From the NCBI RefSeq assembly GCF_014904735.1, contig NZ_JACZCR010000054.1, forward strand, positions 62,001 through 126,000: DNA of 64,000 bases. The letters are read 5' to 3'. Below the pieces are notes generated by a model. It did no database searches. It was not told the origin of the DNA and saw nothing but the letters and a program-made list of their open reading frames with translations. The first letter of the stretch is position 1. Every line of letters starts with the position of its first letter. A program made the translations under genes and the position numbers. This document shows positions 16,722-26,897 of the stretch, in pieces. Origin of the DNA: Microbulbifer hainanensis (GTDB taxonomy: Bacteria; Pseudomonadota; Gammaproteobacteria; Pseudomonadales; Cellvibrionaceae).

Positions 16722-17498
16722 ATGTCCGGTCGAAAGAACAAGAACAAGCATCGCGGCCCCCAGCGCGCGCCCTCGACCGATCTGCTCGACGAGCTGAATT
16801 CCATTCGCGACCTGCTCGGCAGTGACGAACTCGGCGATATTCCCCTGCTCGATCAGGTCGCCGCACCGGCGACATCGGAGCCTCCCAAGATGACTGCGCC
16901 GGCACCGCAGCGCCAGCCGGTTCAGGAGCCGCTCGACGAAAGCGAGCTGCCAATCCTGTTCTCCCCCGTGGACGAGGAGCTTCCGGAAGATTACCGGGCC
17001 GAATTGAATGAATCCGAACTCGCCCTGTTGCGCCCGCTACAGAACCTGCCCGCAAAACAGGCAACAGCCGCACCGAGCAAACCCAAGCCCGAGGAGCAGC
17101 AACAGGAACTGTTCGGCGAGTCCGCTGCGTCCGAGGAAAACCCTTTCCTGCCGGCCCACATCCGCGCGCGCCTGACCGGCGGTCGCGTCCCCCGGGACGA
17201 ACCCGAAGTCGCCGCCGCCCCGGCCGAACCGCCCGCGCAACGCGATACCGCGCCCCCCGCCGGGGATCCCGAGCCCGCAACTGAAGCCCCAGCGGAGCTT
17301 GAGACAGAGACGGAGATTCTGGCCGAGCCCCCTCCCGAAGAGAATGCGGAACTGCCCCAGGACACGCCCCATCGCCGACGCGAAAGCCAGCGTCAGCAGC
17401 TGGTCGACCGCCTGGTGGCCAAGCAACTGCCGGAGCTGGAGCGGCAGCTGCGCGCGCGCATTGAGCGGATGATCGACGAACTGGAGGCCAACCGCTAA
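16722..17498 (+). CDS. Pro/Glu/Ala-rich protein of unknown function between holC and valS
   Basis: A 258-aa protein that starts [14 protein letters not shown] and is mostly low-complexity: long Pro-, Ala- and Glu-rich stretches between residues 45 and 210, expected to be disordered and acidic. The N terminus is basic; the C terminus ([36 protein letters not shown]) is a charged amphipathic helix likely to form a coiled coil. No enzyme motif is present. A gene at this position between holC and valS is also known in pseudomonads, which suggests a conserved but uncharacterised role. It is probably cotranscribed with holC. The antisense frame is long only because of compositional bias. Confidence 0.75.
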   Translation: MSGRKNKNKHRGPQRAPSTDLLDELNSIRDLLGSDELGDIPLLDQVAAPATSEPPKMTAPAPQRQPVQEPLDESELPILFSPVDEELPEDYRAELNESELALLRPLQNLPAKQATAAPSKPKPEEQQQELFGESAASEENPFLPAHIRARLTGGRVPRDEPEVAAAPAEPPAQRDTAPPAGDPEPATEAPAELETETEILAEPPPEENAELPQDTPHRRRESQRQQLVDRLVAKQLPELERQLRARIERMIDELEANR

Positions 17499-17697
17499 CC
17501 ACCAACCCGTCGATCCGACACATTCCCAGCCGCTTGCAGCCGGCAATCCCCTCACTGATCCCTTTTGCCGCCCCCTGCGGCAGCGGTATAATTCCCGCCT
17601 TTTTGGCGCGGCCCGAGCGCCGGGCGCACTATTCTGTGCCCACTGTGCTCGCGAGACCGGCGCCCGAAGTCAGTCAACACAAGGTTTCCCCACCCGC

Positions 17698-20475
17698 ATG
17701 GACAAGACATACCAGCCCAACGCCATCGAACAGCAGTGGTACAAGACCTGGGAAGAGCGCGGCTACTTCAAGCCGTCCGGCGACACCGCCGCCGATCCCT
17801 ACTGCATCATGATCCCGCCGCCGAACGTCACCGGCAGCCTGCATATGGGCCACGGTTTCCAGGAATCCATCATGGATGCGCTGATCCGCTATCACCGCAT
17901 GCAGGGGGACAACACCCTGTGGCAGGTGGGCACGGACCACGCCGGCATCGCCACCCAGATGGTGGTCGAGCGACTGCTGGCCGCCGAAGGCAAGAATCGC
18001 CACGAGCTGGGCCGCGACAAGTTCATCGAGAAGGTGTGGGAGTGGAAGGAACAGTCCGGCGGCAATATCACCCGCCAGCTGCGCCGCCTGGGTGCCAGCC
18101 CGGACTGGTCCCGCGAGCGCTTCACCATGGACGACGGCTTCTACAAGGCAGTGCAGGAAGTCTTCATTCGCCTGTATGAGGATGACCTGATCTACCGCGG
18201 CAAGCGCCTGGTGAACTGGGACCCGAAACTGCACACCGCCATTTCCGACCTGGAAGTACTGAACGAGGAAGAACAGGGACACCTGTGGCACTTCCGCTAT
18301 CCGCTGGCGGATGGCTCTGGTCACCTCGTCGTCGCCACCACCCGCCCGGAAACCATGCTCGGCGATACCGCTGTGGCGGTACACCCGGAAGACGAGCGCT
18401 ACCAGCACCTGATCGGCAAAACCATCAAGCTGCCACTCACGGATCGCGAAATCCCGATCATCGGTGACGACTATGTCGACCGCGAATTCGGCACCGGCTG
18501 CGTGAAGATCACCCCGGCGCACGATTTCAACGACTACGAGATGGGCCAGCGCCACAATCTCGAGATGATCAACATTCTCGACGCGGACGCCAACCTGAAC
18601 GACAACGTGCCGGAAAAATACCGCGGCATGGAGCGCTTCGCTGCGCGTCAGCAGATCGTCGACGACCTCGATGCCCTGGGCCTGCTGGAAAAAGTCGAAC
18701 CGCACACATTGAAAGTCCCACGCGGCGATCGTTCCGGTGTCGTGATCGAGCCCTGGCTCACTGACCAGTGGTATGTAAGAACCCAGCCGCTGGCCGAAGA
18801 GGCGATCAAAGTGGTCGAGGACGGCCGCGTTGAATTCGTGCCGAAAAACTACGAGAACATGTATTTCTCCTGGATGCGCGATATCCAGGATTGGTGCATT
18901 TCCCGCCAGCTGTGGTGGGGCCACCGCATTCCTGCGTGGTATGACGCGGAAGGGAAGGTCTACGTCGGTCGCTCCGAACAGGAAGTGCGCGAAAAGCACG
19001 GCCTCGGCGGCGACGTCAGCCTGCAACAGGACGACGATGTGCTCGACACCTGGTTCTCTTCCGGGCTGTGGACTTTCGGCACCCTCGGCTGGCCGGAAGA
19101 AACTCCGGAGCTGGCCACCTTCCACCCCACCTCTGTGCTGGTCACCGGCTTCGACATCATCTTCTTCTGGGTCGCCCGCATGATGATGCTGACCCTGTAT
19201 TTCAAGAAGGAAGTGCCCTTCCACACCGTGTATGTACACGGCCTGGTGCGCGACAGCCACGGGCAGAAAATGTCCAAGTCCAAGGGCAACGTGCTCGACC
19301 CCATCGACCTGATCGACGGTATCGACCTGGAAACCCTGGTACAGAAGCGCACCACCGGCATGATGCAGCCGCACCTGCGCGAAAAAATCGAAAAGCAGAC
19401 GCGCAAGGAATTCCCCGAGGGCATCGCCGCTTACGGCACCGATGCGCTGCGCTACACCTATTACTCGCTCGCCTCCACCGGCCGCGATATCAAGTTCGAT
19501 GTCGGCCGTATCGAGGGCTTCCGCAATTTCTGCAACAAAATCTGGAACGCGTCCCGCTACGTGTTGCAGAACTGCGACGGCCACGATTGCGGCCAGGACG
19601 GCAGCGGCGATTTCGAACTCTCCCTCGCCGATCGCTGGATCATCTCCCAGCTGCAGCGCACTGAAATCACCATTCGCGAAGCGATGGACAGCTACCGCTT
19701 CGACCTGGCTTCCCAGGCCCTGTACGATTTCACCTGGGGTGAATACTGCAGCTGGTACCTCGAGCTTTCGAAACCGGTGCTGTGGGACGAAAACGCTTCC
19801 GACGCGGTGAAAAAAGGCACCCGCCGCACCCTGATCCGCGTGCTGGAAACCGTATTGCGTCTGGCACATCCGATGATGCCGTACATCACCGAAGAGATCT
19901 GGCAGCGGGTCAAGACACTGGCTGGTGCCAGCGGCGACACCATCATGTTGCAGCCCTATCCGGAGGCCAACGAGAACCGGATCGACAGCGAAGCAGAAGC
20001 TGCCATCGCCTGGCTGAAGCAGGTCATTGAAGGCGTGCGCAATATTCGCGGTGAAATGAATATCTCACCGGCGAAGAAAATTCCGCTGCTGCTGCGCGGC
20101 GGCTCCGCGCGTGACAAGGAACTGCTGGAAGTCTCTCGCAGCTTGCTGGTCAAGCTGGCCAGTCTCGAGACCATTACCTGGCTCGAGAGCGGAGAGAGTG
20201 CACCGGCGTCCGCGACCGCACTGGCGGGCGATCAGGAACTGCTGGTGCCCATGGCCGGCCTGATCGATGTACAGGCAGAAAGTGCACGCCTGCAGAAGGA
20301 AATCGACAAACTTGCCAAAGAGCTCAGCCGTATCGAAGGCAAGCTCAACAACCCCAAGTTTGTCGACAAGGCGCCGGAAGCCGTCGTTGCAAAAGAGCGG
20401 GACAAGCTTACGGAAATGCAAAGTGCCCACCAGCGCCTGCAGCAGCAGCTGCAGGAGATTAGTCAGCTCAGCTAA
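17698..20475 (+). CDS. valS: Valyl-tRNA synthetase
   Basis: A 925-aa class I aminoacyl-tRNA synthetase that charges tRNA-Val and edits mischarged Thr. Visible landmarks: the HIGH-type motif H49-M-G-H52 in [15 protein letters not shown], the CP1 editing domain (about 190-345, with [17 protein letters not shown]), the KMSKS loop KMSKSKGN at 524-531, the anticodon-binding domain, and a C-terminal coiled-coil arm (about 860-925, [19 protein letters not shown]). The length is normal for bacterial ValRS. A hairpin follows at 20495. Confidence 0.98.
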   Translation: MDKTYQPNAIEQQWYKTWEERGYFKPSGDTAADPYCIMIPPPNVTGSLHMGHGFQESIMDALIRYHRMQGDNTLWQVGTDHAGIATQMVVERLLAAEGKNRHELGRDKFIEKVWEWKEQSGGNITRQLRRLGASPDWSRERFTMDDGFYKAVQEVFIRLYEDDLIYRGKRLVNWDPKLHTAISDLEVLNEEEQGHLWHFRYPLADGSGHLVVATTRPETMLGDTAVAVHPEDERYQHLIGKTIKLPLTDREIPIIGDDYVDREFGTGCVKITPAHDFNDYEMGQRHNLEMINILDADANLNDNVPEKYRGMERFAARQQIVDDLDALGLLEKVEPHTLKVPRGDRSGVVIEPWLTDQWYVRTQPLAEEAIKVVEDGRVEFVPKNYENMYFSWMRDIQDWCISRQLWWGHRIPAWYDAEGKVYVGRSEQEVREKHGLGGDVSLQQDDDVLDTWFSSGLWTFGTLGWPEETPELATFHPTSVLVTGFDIIFFWVARMMMLTLYFKKEVPFHTVYVHGLVRDSHGQKMSKSKGNVLDPIDLIDGIDLETLVQKRTTGMMQPHLREKIEKQTRKEFPEGIAAYGTDALRYTYYSLASTGRDIKFDVGRIEGFRNFCNKIWNASRYVLQNCDGHDCGQDGSGDFELSLADRWIISQLQRTEITIREAMDSYRFDLASQALYDFTWGEYCSWYLELSKPVLWDENASDAVKKGTRRTLIRVLETVLRLAHPMMPYITEEIWQRVKTLAGASGDTIMLQPYPEANENRIDSEAEAAIAWLKQVIEGVRNIRGEMNISPAKKIPLLLRGGSARDKELLEVSRSLLVKLASLETITWLESGESAPASATALAGDQELLVPMAGLIDVQAESARLQKEIDKLAKELSRIEGKLNNPKFVDKAPEAVVAKERDKLTEMQSAHQRLQQQLQEISQLS

Positions 20476-20494
20476 CACCCCGCAAACAGCGAGT

Positions 20495-20525
20495 ACCGGA
20501 TCGGGGGAACCACCCTCGATCCGGT
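20495..20525 (+). terminator. Probable valS terminator hairpin
   Basis: ACCGGATCGGGGG and CCCTCGATCCGGT can pair over about 13 positions with one mismatch around a short loop, 19 bases after the valS stop. There is no good T tract after it, so factor-independent termination is uncertain. Confidence 0.45.
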
Positions 20526-20691
20526 CCATGGACGCGCCAGCCCTCTCAAAGCCCCGCCCTCTCAATCACTCCTCTGCCAACTCGCTGCCCAATACTCCCC
20601 GCCCCGCGGGCATTCAGATCCACTAGCGTCGCGACAGCCCATAAAGTCCATGGTCTATCCTGAAGTCAATTCCGGACAATGGACGCCCCGC

Positions 20692-22758
20692 ATGCACAAG
20701 CCGAAAGCCTCGGAAGAGACCTCCAAAGCCAGTCCCGATGAGGCTCAACTGAAAAAGGCGGTATTTTACAGCTCGGTAATCGGAATCGTCCTTTTCTCCC
20801 TCTGGGCCATGGTTTTTACCGAGCAGGCGAACAACGTGATTTTCGCCGTTCTCGCATGGATCTCCGGTAGCTTTGGCTGGTTTTATTTTCTCGCCGTGGT
20901 CGCCTATCTGGCGTTCGTCGTCATCATTGCCATGTCCAAATACGGCGACATCAAGCTGGGACCGGATCACGCGGAGCCGGAATTCAACGTGATTACCTGG
21001 GCCGCCATGCTGTTTGCTGCCGGCATCGGTATCGACCTGATTTTCTACTGCATCGTGGAACCCATCACCCAGTTTGTCGCTCCCCCGCAAGGCGACGGCG
21101 GCACAGTGGAAGCGGCCCGAAAGGCGATGGCGTTCACTCTCCTGCACTGGGGTCTATCAGGCTGGGGTGTCTATACATTAGTTGGCATGGCGCTGGCGTT
21201 TTTCAGCTACCGCCACGGGCTGCCACTGACAATCCGCTCGTCACTCTATCCCCTGTTCGGCAAACGCATCTACGGTCCATTCGGCACCGCCGTTGATATC
21301 GCCGCGGTGCTGGGGACTGTCTTCGGCGTCGCTACCAGCCTCGGCATCGGGATTATCCAGCTGAACTTCGGCCTCAAATATATGTTCGGCGTCCCCGAAG
21401 GGACGCTTACTCAATCGATATTGGCGGTCATGATCGTGGTGTTCGCAGCCATCTCGGCAGCTACCGGTGTGGAGCGCGGTATCCGCAGGCTGTCAGAGTT
21501 CAATATGCTGCTCGCGATTGTGCTGATGCTGTTCGTGCTTTTCAGCCACAAGACCCGGTTCCTGCTGGACGCCTTCGTCACCAATCTCGGGGACTATGTC
21601 CAGCACTTCGTCGAACTCTCGTTCAACACCTTTGCGTTCGACCCGCCACAGGACTGGCTCAATGCCTGGACGATCTTCTTCTGGGCCTGGTGGATCGCCT
21701 GGGGGCCCTTTGTCGGCTTGTTCCTGGCCCGTATCTCCCGAGGCCGCACTATCCGGCAGTTTGTCTCCGGCACGCTGATACTGCCATTTCTATTCATGGC
21801 TGCATGGATGGCGATCATGGGCAACTCTGCCATCGAAATGGTGATGAGCGGCGCGACCGAATTCGGCAAGCAGGCGAGCGAGAATCCGGGATCGGCCATC
21901 TATCTATTCCTCGAACAACTGCCGTGGACCACAGTTACGACGATTTCGGTCACCGTGCTCGCCATCGTGTTCTTCGTCACTTCCGGCGACTCGGGCTCGC
22001 TGGTGCTATCCAACCTCACCTGTCGGCTGACCGATCCCAATCACGATGCGCCCCCCTGGCTGCGTATCCTGTGGGCAGCCATTATCGGCATTGTCACCGT
22101 AGCGCTGTTGATGACCGGAGGCCTCGCCGCACTGCAGAGCGCGGTGGTCATCATGGGGCTGCCTTTCGCCTTCGTTCTGATCCTGATGATGCTGGGGCTG
22201 TCAAAGGCGCTGCGATTCGAGGGCATGAAATCCGCCAGCATGCAGGAGGCGCTGTCAGGGCATTTGTCCGGCAGAACCATTTCCCGCGAAGGTCACAGCA
22301 ACTGGGCACAAAGGCTTTCCCGCGCCATCAACTTTCCGAGCCTCAGACAGGTTGAGCAATTCATTGATCGCACTGTGCAGCCCGCCTTCGAAGCGGTGAA
22401 GGAAGAACTGACCGAAAAAGGCTACCCGGTGAAGATACAGAAAGGTACCGGTGATGACCTGCACCTCGCGCTGGATGTAAACCTGGGCGAAGAAGTGGAC
22501 TTCACCTACCAGGTATGGCCGCGGAAATGTTCTATGCCCGCATTTACCATGCGGGCGGAAAGACCCAGTTCCAGCTACTACCGGCTGGAACCACACCTGC
22601 GGGAAGGCGGGCAAACCTATGACCTGATGGGTTACACACGGGAACAGGTGATCGGCGATATCGTGGACCATTTCGAGGCCCACCTGCAGTACCTGCACAT
22701 GCGGCGTGAACTCAAAGCACGTACCCCCGGAGAGGAAGACGAGCCCGGCCCCACCTGA
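20692..22758 (+). CDS. betT: BCCT family choline/betaine transporter (BetT-like)
   Basis: A 688-aa inner-membrane transporter. It has 12 expected helices, the BCCT-diagnostic segment FWAWWIAWGPFVGLFLARISRGRTIRQF in helix 8, and ITWAAMLFAAGIGIDLIFYCIVEP and HWGLSGWGVYTLVG as in E. coli BetT. A soluble C-terminal tail of about 160 residues is typical of osmoregulated BetT-type carriers, where it takes part in osmosensing. ATG 20692 (MHKPKASEE) is preferred; an in-frame ATG at 20650 would add 14 residues without homologue-like sequence. It lies 9 bases before betA and is surely cotranscribed with it, so it most likely imports choline for oxidation. Confidence 0.88.
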   Translation: MHKPKASEETSKASPDEAQLKKAVFYSSVIGIVLFSLWAMVFTEQANNVIFAVLAWISGSFGWFYFLAVVAYLAFVVIIAMSKYGDIKLGPDHAEPEFNVITWAAMLFAAGIGIDLIFYCIVEPITQFVAPPQGDGGTVEAARKAMAFTLLHWGLSGWGVYTLVGMALAFFSYRHGLPLTIRSSLYPLFGKRIYGPFGTAVDIAAVLGTVFGVATSLGIGIIQLNFGLKYMFGVPEGTLTQSILAVMIVVFAAISAATGVERGIRRLSEFNMLLAIVLMLFVLFSHKTRFLLDAFVTNLGDYVQHFVELSFNTFAFDPPQDWLNAWTIFFWAWWIAWGPFVGLFLARISRGRTIRQFVSGTLILPFLFMAAWMAIMGNSAIEMVMSGATEFGKQASENPGSAIYLFLEQLPWTTVTTISVTVLAIVFFVTSGDSGSLVLSNLTCRLTDPNHDAPPWLRILWAAIIGIVTVALLMTGGLAALQSAVVIMGLPFAFVLILMMLGLSKALRFEGMKSASMQEALSGHLSGRTISREGHSNWAQRLSRAINFPSLRQVEQFIDRTVQPAFEAVKEELTEKGYPVKIQKGTGDDLHLALDVNLGEEVDFTYQVWPRKCSMPAFTMRAERPSSSYYRLEPHLREGGQTYDLMGYTREQVIGDIVDHFEAHLQYLHMRRELKARTPGEEDEPGPT

Positions 22759-22767
22759 GCATCGAAT

Positions 22768-24468
22768 ATGACAGAGCAGACTTTCGACCAGACCTTCGAT
22801 TACATCGTTGTCGGCGCCGGTTCGGCCGGCGCTGTCGTCGCCAGCCGGCTGACCGAAGATCGCGACTGTAACGTGTTGCTGCTGGAATACGGCGGCAAGG
22901 ACAATTCCATTTTTATCCGCATGCCGACTGCCCTGTCGATCCCGCTCAATATGCCCAAATACGACTGGGAATTTTACACCGAGCCGGAACCGGGCCTTAA
23001 GGGCCGCCGCATACACCAGGCCCGTGGCAAAGTGATCGGCGGCTCGTCTTCCATCAACGGCATGGCGTTTGTGCGCGGCTGCAAAGGCGATTTCGAGGAA
23101 TGGGCGAAGCTGGGTGCAACCGGCTGGGCCTACGCTGATGTGCTGCCCTATTTCCGGCGCTCGGAAACCTGCGTTTACGGCGAGGATGCCTACCGCGGCG
23201 GTAAAGGTCCGATTACCGCCTGCAACGGCAACAATATGCAAAACCCGCTCTATCGGGCTTTTATTGAGGCCGGGAAACAGGCGGGGTACGGATACACGGA
23301 GGACTATAACGGCTATCGCCAGGAAGGCTTCGGGCGCATGGACATGTCCGTGCGCGATGGTGTCCGCTGTTCCACAGCGCTCGCCTATCTCAAACCGACA
23401 CTGACGCGCAGCAATCTGGAACTGAAAATGCACGCCCTCACCACACGGGTGATAATGGACGGCAAGAAAGCGGTCGGCGTGGAATACGAGCAACACGGCA
23501 AAATGTTCCGCGCCCAGGCCAGGCGTGAAGTGATTCTCTCGGCCAGCGCCTTTAATTCTCCCAAGCTGCTGATGTTATCCGGGATTGGTCCCGCCGATCA
23601 TCTCAAGGAACACGGTATCGACGTGGTCCACGACCTGCCGGGAGTCGGGCAGAACCTGCACGATCACCTCGAAGTGTGGGTGCAACAGGAATGCACACAG
23701 AAGATCACCCTCAACGGTTCGCTGGGACCACTATCGAAGGCCTGGATTGGCCTGCAGTGGCTGCTGTTCAAGCGCGGCCTCGGTACCAGTAACCAATTTG
23801 AGTCCAACGGCTATATCCGCAGTCGCGAAGGTCTCGAGTGGCCGGACATACAGTATCACTTTCTCGCCGGCGCCATCGCCTACGACGGCTCCAGCGCGGT
23901 CAAGGGGCACGGGTTCCAGGCACACCTGGGTTGCAACAAGCCACTCAGTCGCGGCTGGGTGAAACTGAAATCCAAGGACCCGCGACTGCAGCCGACCATG
24001 TTCTTCAATTACCTGGAGCGCGAAGAAGACAAACAGGCGTTCCGCGCCGGCCTGCACTTCACCCGTGAGATTTTCTCCCAGCAGGCCATGGATCCCTACC
24101 GCGGCCGCGAGATATCTCCCGGCAAGGGAGTACAGACAGACGACGAGATCGATGACTGGCTGGCGGAGACCGCAGAGACTGCCTATCATCCGGCGGGCAG
24201 CTGTCGTATGGGTACCGATGACATGGCGGTGGTGGATCCCGAATGCCGGGTGCGGGGTGTAGACAACCTGCGCGTGGTGGACTCCTCCATCATGCCCGTT
24301 GTCACCAACGGCAATCTCAACGCCCCCACCATTATGATCGGGGAAAAAGGTGCAGACCATATTCGCGGCAAAGGCATGCTCAAACCCTCGGACGCCGACA
24401 GCTACACCGCCGAGAACTGGCAGCAGAGCCAGCGTGTGGGAATTCCGGAGAGAAAACAGGAGCGCTAG
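22768..24468 (+). CDS. betA: Choline dehydrogenase BetA
   Basis: A 566-aa GMC flavoprotein that oxidises choline to betaine aldehyde (and further) at the membrane. It has the FAD-binding G16-x-G18-x-x-G21 motif (YIVVGAGSAG), GMC signatures RGKVIGGSSSINGMAFVRG and [15 protein letters not shown], and the active-site regions TAYHPAGSCRMGTDDMAVVDPE and VTNGNLNAPTIMIGEKGADHIRG. The segments YDWEFYTEPEPGLKGRRIHQARGKVIGG and FVRGCKGDFEEWAKLG are BetA-typical. The length matches (about 555-566 aa). It is downstream of betT in a two-gene unit; betB is on the opposite strand, converging on it. Confidence 0.93.
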   Translation: MTEQTFDQTFDYIVVGAGSAGAVVASRLTEDRDCNVLLLEYGGKDNSIFIRMPTALSIPLNMPKYDWEFYTEPEPGLKGRRIHQARGKVIGGSSSINGMAFVRGCKGDFEEWAKLGATGWAYADVLPYFRRSETCVYGEDAYRGGKGPITACNGNNMQNPLYRAFIEAGKQAGYGYTEDYNGYRQEGFGRMDMSVRDGVRCSTALAYLKPTLTRSNLELKMHALTTRVIMDGKKAVGVEYEQHGKMFRAQARREVILSASAFNSPKLLMLSGIGPADHLKEHGIDVVHDLPGVGQNLHDHLEVWVQQECTQKITLNGSLGPLSKAWIGLQWLLFKRGLGTSNQFESNGYIRSREGLEWPDIQYHFLAGAIAYDGSSAVKGHGFQAHLGCNKPLSRGWVKLKSKDPRLQPTMFFNYLEREEDKQAFRAGLHFTREIFSQQAMDPYRGREISPGKGVQTDDEIDDWLAETAETAYHPAGSCRMGTDDMAVVDPECRVRGVDNLRVVDSSIMPVVTNGNLNAPTIMIGEKGADHIRGKGMLKPSDADSYTAENWQQSQRVGIPERKQER

Positions 24469-24532
24469 CGCATCTCAATGTGCAGCGGACGCGACAGTTT
24501 CACCCGGGCGCACCGGCAATGGTCAGTTCCGA

Positions 24533-25987
24533 TCAGTAGGGCGCGTCCACATCACCTTCCGCGACATAAACTGTCTTGAGACGGGTGTAGTGCTCAAAGG
24601 CACGACGGCTGTTTTCCTTGCCGATACCGGACTGCTTGAAGCCGCCAAACGGCATTTCCACCGGTGTCAGGTTGTAGTGGTTGATCCAGACGATACCCGC
24701 TTCGAGTTGGGCGGCTACGCGGTGGGCTCGCTGGATATCCCTGGTGAAAACGCCTCCAGCGAGGCCGAATTCGGTCCGGTTCGCACGCTCGACAACCTCC
24801 TCCTCACTGGTAAAACCAAGCAGGGATAGTACCGGCCCGAAAATTTCTTCACGCACAATGGTCATATCGTCACTGAGACCGTCAAAAATTGTCGGTTCAA
24901 TAAAATTACCCTGTTCAAAACCCGGCACCTTGGCGCGTTCGCCTCCGAGCAGAAGTTTTCCACCTTCCTGCTTGCCTTTTTCGATGTAGCCCAATACACC
25001 GCGCATGTGGTCCGCACTCACCATGGGGCCAACATCGGTCCCCGGATCGAGCGGATCACCCACCTTGAGTTTTCTTGCGCGGGCCACGAGTTTTTCTATA
25101 AACGCCGCTCTGATCGTATCGTGGACAAACACCCGGGTGCTGTTGGTACAGATTTGTCCCTGGGTATAGAAGTTGCCGAGCATGGCCGCGCCTACCGCGT
25201 TATCCAGATCTGCATCATCAAACACAATCAGCGGCGACTTGCCACCCAGCTCCAGTGTCACGCTCTTCAGAGAATCGGCGGCGGCCCGCATGACGGCCTT
25301 GCCGGTGCCCACCTCCCCGGTCAGGGAAACCTTCGCTATACCGGGATGGGTGGTGAGCATCTTGCCCGTGTCCGCCATGCCCTGGATCACATTGAACACC
25401 CCGTCCGGCAGACCGGCCTGCTTATACAACTCAGCAAGTTTCAGTGCCGTCAGAGGCGTCAACTCTGCCGGCTTGAAAATCATGGCATTGCCCGCCGCCA
25501 GTGCCGGGGCGGATTTCCAGGCGGCGATCTGGATCGGGTAGTTCCATGCGCCGATGCCCGCACAGATCCCTACAGGCTCCGGGCGGGTATAGAAAAAGCC
25601 GCCGGGTACTGTCTGGTATTCACCGTGCAGGGAGGCCGCCTGTCCACCGAAGAATTCGAGGCAGTCGGCCGCAGAGCCCACATCCGCCTCGGGGGTTTCC
25701 GCAATCGGCTTGCCGCCATCCACAGACTCCAAACGTGCCAGCTCTTCGCAGTGTTCCCGCAAGAGCTGTGCGGTCCGGACCAGAACCCTGCCCCTTTCGG
25801 CACCACTCATTGCACTCCATACCGCTTGCCCGCGGCGGGCCGACGCCACAGCAATGTCGACGTCAGATTGGCCCGCCTCAGCGACCCGGCAGATAACTTC
25901 TCCAGTGGCGGGATTATTGGTTTCGAAAAAGCTGCCCTTCTCCGGGTGCTTGTATTGCCCATGTATCCAAAGCAACTGATCTTCCAT
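24533..25987 (-). CDS. betB: Betaine aldehyde dehydrogenase BetB
   Basis: A 484-aa NAD(P)-dependent ALDH that converts betaine aldehyde to glycine betaine. It has the ALDH Glu motif LELGGKSPLIV and the catalytic Cys in GQICTNSTRVFV, where other BetB read GQVCTNGTRVFV. The NAD fold motif is SLTGEVGTGKAV, and the substrate/cation-site region is MPFGGFKQSGIGKEN. The length and the C-terminal VYVAEGDVDAPY fit BetB closely. It is on the minus strand, convergent with betT-betA with a 64-base gap, so it needs its own promoter. No betI regulator gene is in the window. Confidence 0.92.
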   Translation of the reverse strand: MEDQLLWIHGQYKHPEKGSFFETNNPATGEVICRVAEAGQSDVDIAVASARRGQAVWSAMSGAERGRVLVRTAQLLREHCEELARLESVDGGKPIAETPEADVGSAADCLEFFGGQAASLHGEYQTVPGGFFYTRPEPVGICAGIGAWNYPIQIAAWKSAPALAAGNAMIFKPAELTPLTALKLAELYKQAGLPDGVFNVIQGMADTGKMLTTHPGIAKVSLTGEVGTGKAVMRAAADSLKSVTLELGGKSPLIVFDDADLDNAVGAAMLGNFYTQGQICTNSTRVFVHDTIRAAFIEKLVARARKLKVGDPLDPGTDVGPMVSADHMRGVLGYIEKGKQEGGKLLLGGERAKVPGFEQGNFIEPTIFDGLSDDMTIVREEIFGPVLSLLGFTSEEEVVERANRTEFGLAGGVFTRDIQRAHRVAAQLEAGIVWINHYNLTPVEMPFGGFKQSGIGKENSRRAFEHYTRLKTVYVAEGDVDAPY

Positions 25988-26126
25988 ATCAAGGATCCTT
26001 TCCTATCCCGGGGGTTCACCCTCAACGATCCTGGCAACGCCCTGGCAATTCCCCAAGCTAGCTATAAAGCGTGGACAAACCTATACGCAGGGATATCACG
26101 CAAGCGAAGTACCGGTTCAGGGTTGT

Positions 26127-26897
26127 CTAGAAACTCCGTGTCACGCCGAAAACGACTTCACCATCGGCCAGCTTTGGATTGGCGAGAAAGGGGTCGACGC
26201 CATCGGTATCGTACCAGCGAAGTCCCACTGTCCACTCGTCATGTGCATAGTCCATTCCGATATCCCAGTACATAAAGTCCAGGTTGTCGTAGCCAGAACC
26301 AAAAGTCTGCTGTCCCACACGAAATGATGGCGTAAACCCCTGCCCCAGTTCGTAGCCAATCGTGACTTCATAGGCTGTCGCCGAGACACTGCCCAGAAAA
26401 TCGTCACCAAAATAATTATCGGTCCACCAGATACTGGGACTGATGGAAAGCTTGTCATTGGCGTAGTTGAGATAGCCATATGCCTCTGCATAATTCAGGC
26501 TCAGCGGGGATCCCGGATAGTTGTAACTCCAATACCCGATATCGAAGCTGAAATTACTGTCGCCAATATCCCTTGTAAATCCAATATAGGGATCTATCTC
26601 CATACTGTTGCCAGTACCGCCAAAATCCGTGTTTGACGCCCATACCCCCATATAAATGCCAAAATCATGAGACCAATTGAAATCGACCTGTACTTGTGGA
26701 CGGAGGTTGGAGTTAGAAATACTGCGAAACATGTAATCGCTGGCGATAAGCGCACTTCCAGCAAAAGTGCCAAAACTCTCCTCTTCCTCTTCCTCTTCTT
26801 CAGGCCCTGCCGCTATCAGGAGAGGCGAAACACACAGAAAAATTGCAGCGACAAGAATTCTCGGGAAAATCCCGGCTTTACGGTTTAATATATACAT
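26127..26897 (-). CDS. TorF-family putative outer-membrane porin
   Basis: A 256-aa protein with a signal peptide (IFPRILVAAIFLCVSPLLIAAG) followed at once by a run of eight Glu, then an all-beta mature domain starting FAGSALIASDYMFRSISNSN, characteristic of the TorF family (Gcw_chp, TIGR02001). Strands alternate aromatic/small residues and the chain ends in VVFGVTRSF with terminal Phe, an outer-membrane insertion signal. ATG 26897 gives a proper signal peptide; an upstream TTG would add ten residues. The family is thought to form porins of unknown substrate. It precedes betB on the same strand with 139 bases between them, so cotranscription is possible but unproven. Confidence 0.82.
   Translation of the reverse strand: MYILNRKAGIFPRILVAAIFLCVSPLLIAAGPEEEEEEEESFGTFAGSALIASDYMFRSISNSNLRPQVQVDFNWSHDFGIYMGVWASNTDFGGTGNSMEIDPYIGFTRDIGDSNFSFDIGYWSYNYPGSPLSLNYAEAYGYLNYANDKLSISPSIWWTDNYFGDDFLGSVSATAYEVTIGYELGQGFTPSFRVGQQTFGSGYDNLDFMYWDIGMDYAHDEWTVGLRWYDTDGVDPFLANPKLADGEVVFGVTRSF

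Noticed and set aside
17674-19869. A 731-codon minus-strand ORF
   Set aside because: It is the antisense shadow of valS; composition mirrors the valS codons and no domain is visible.
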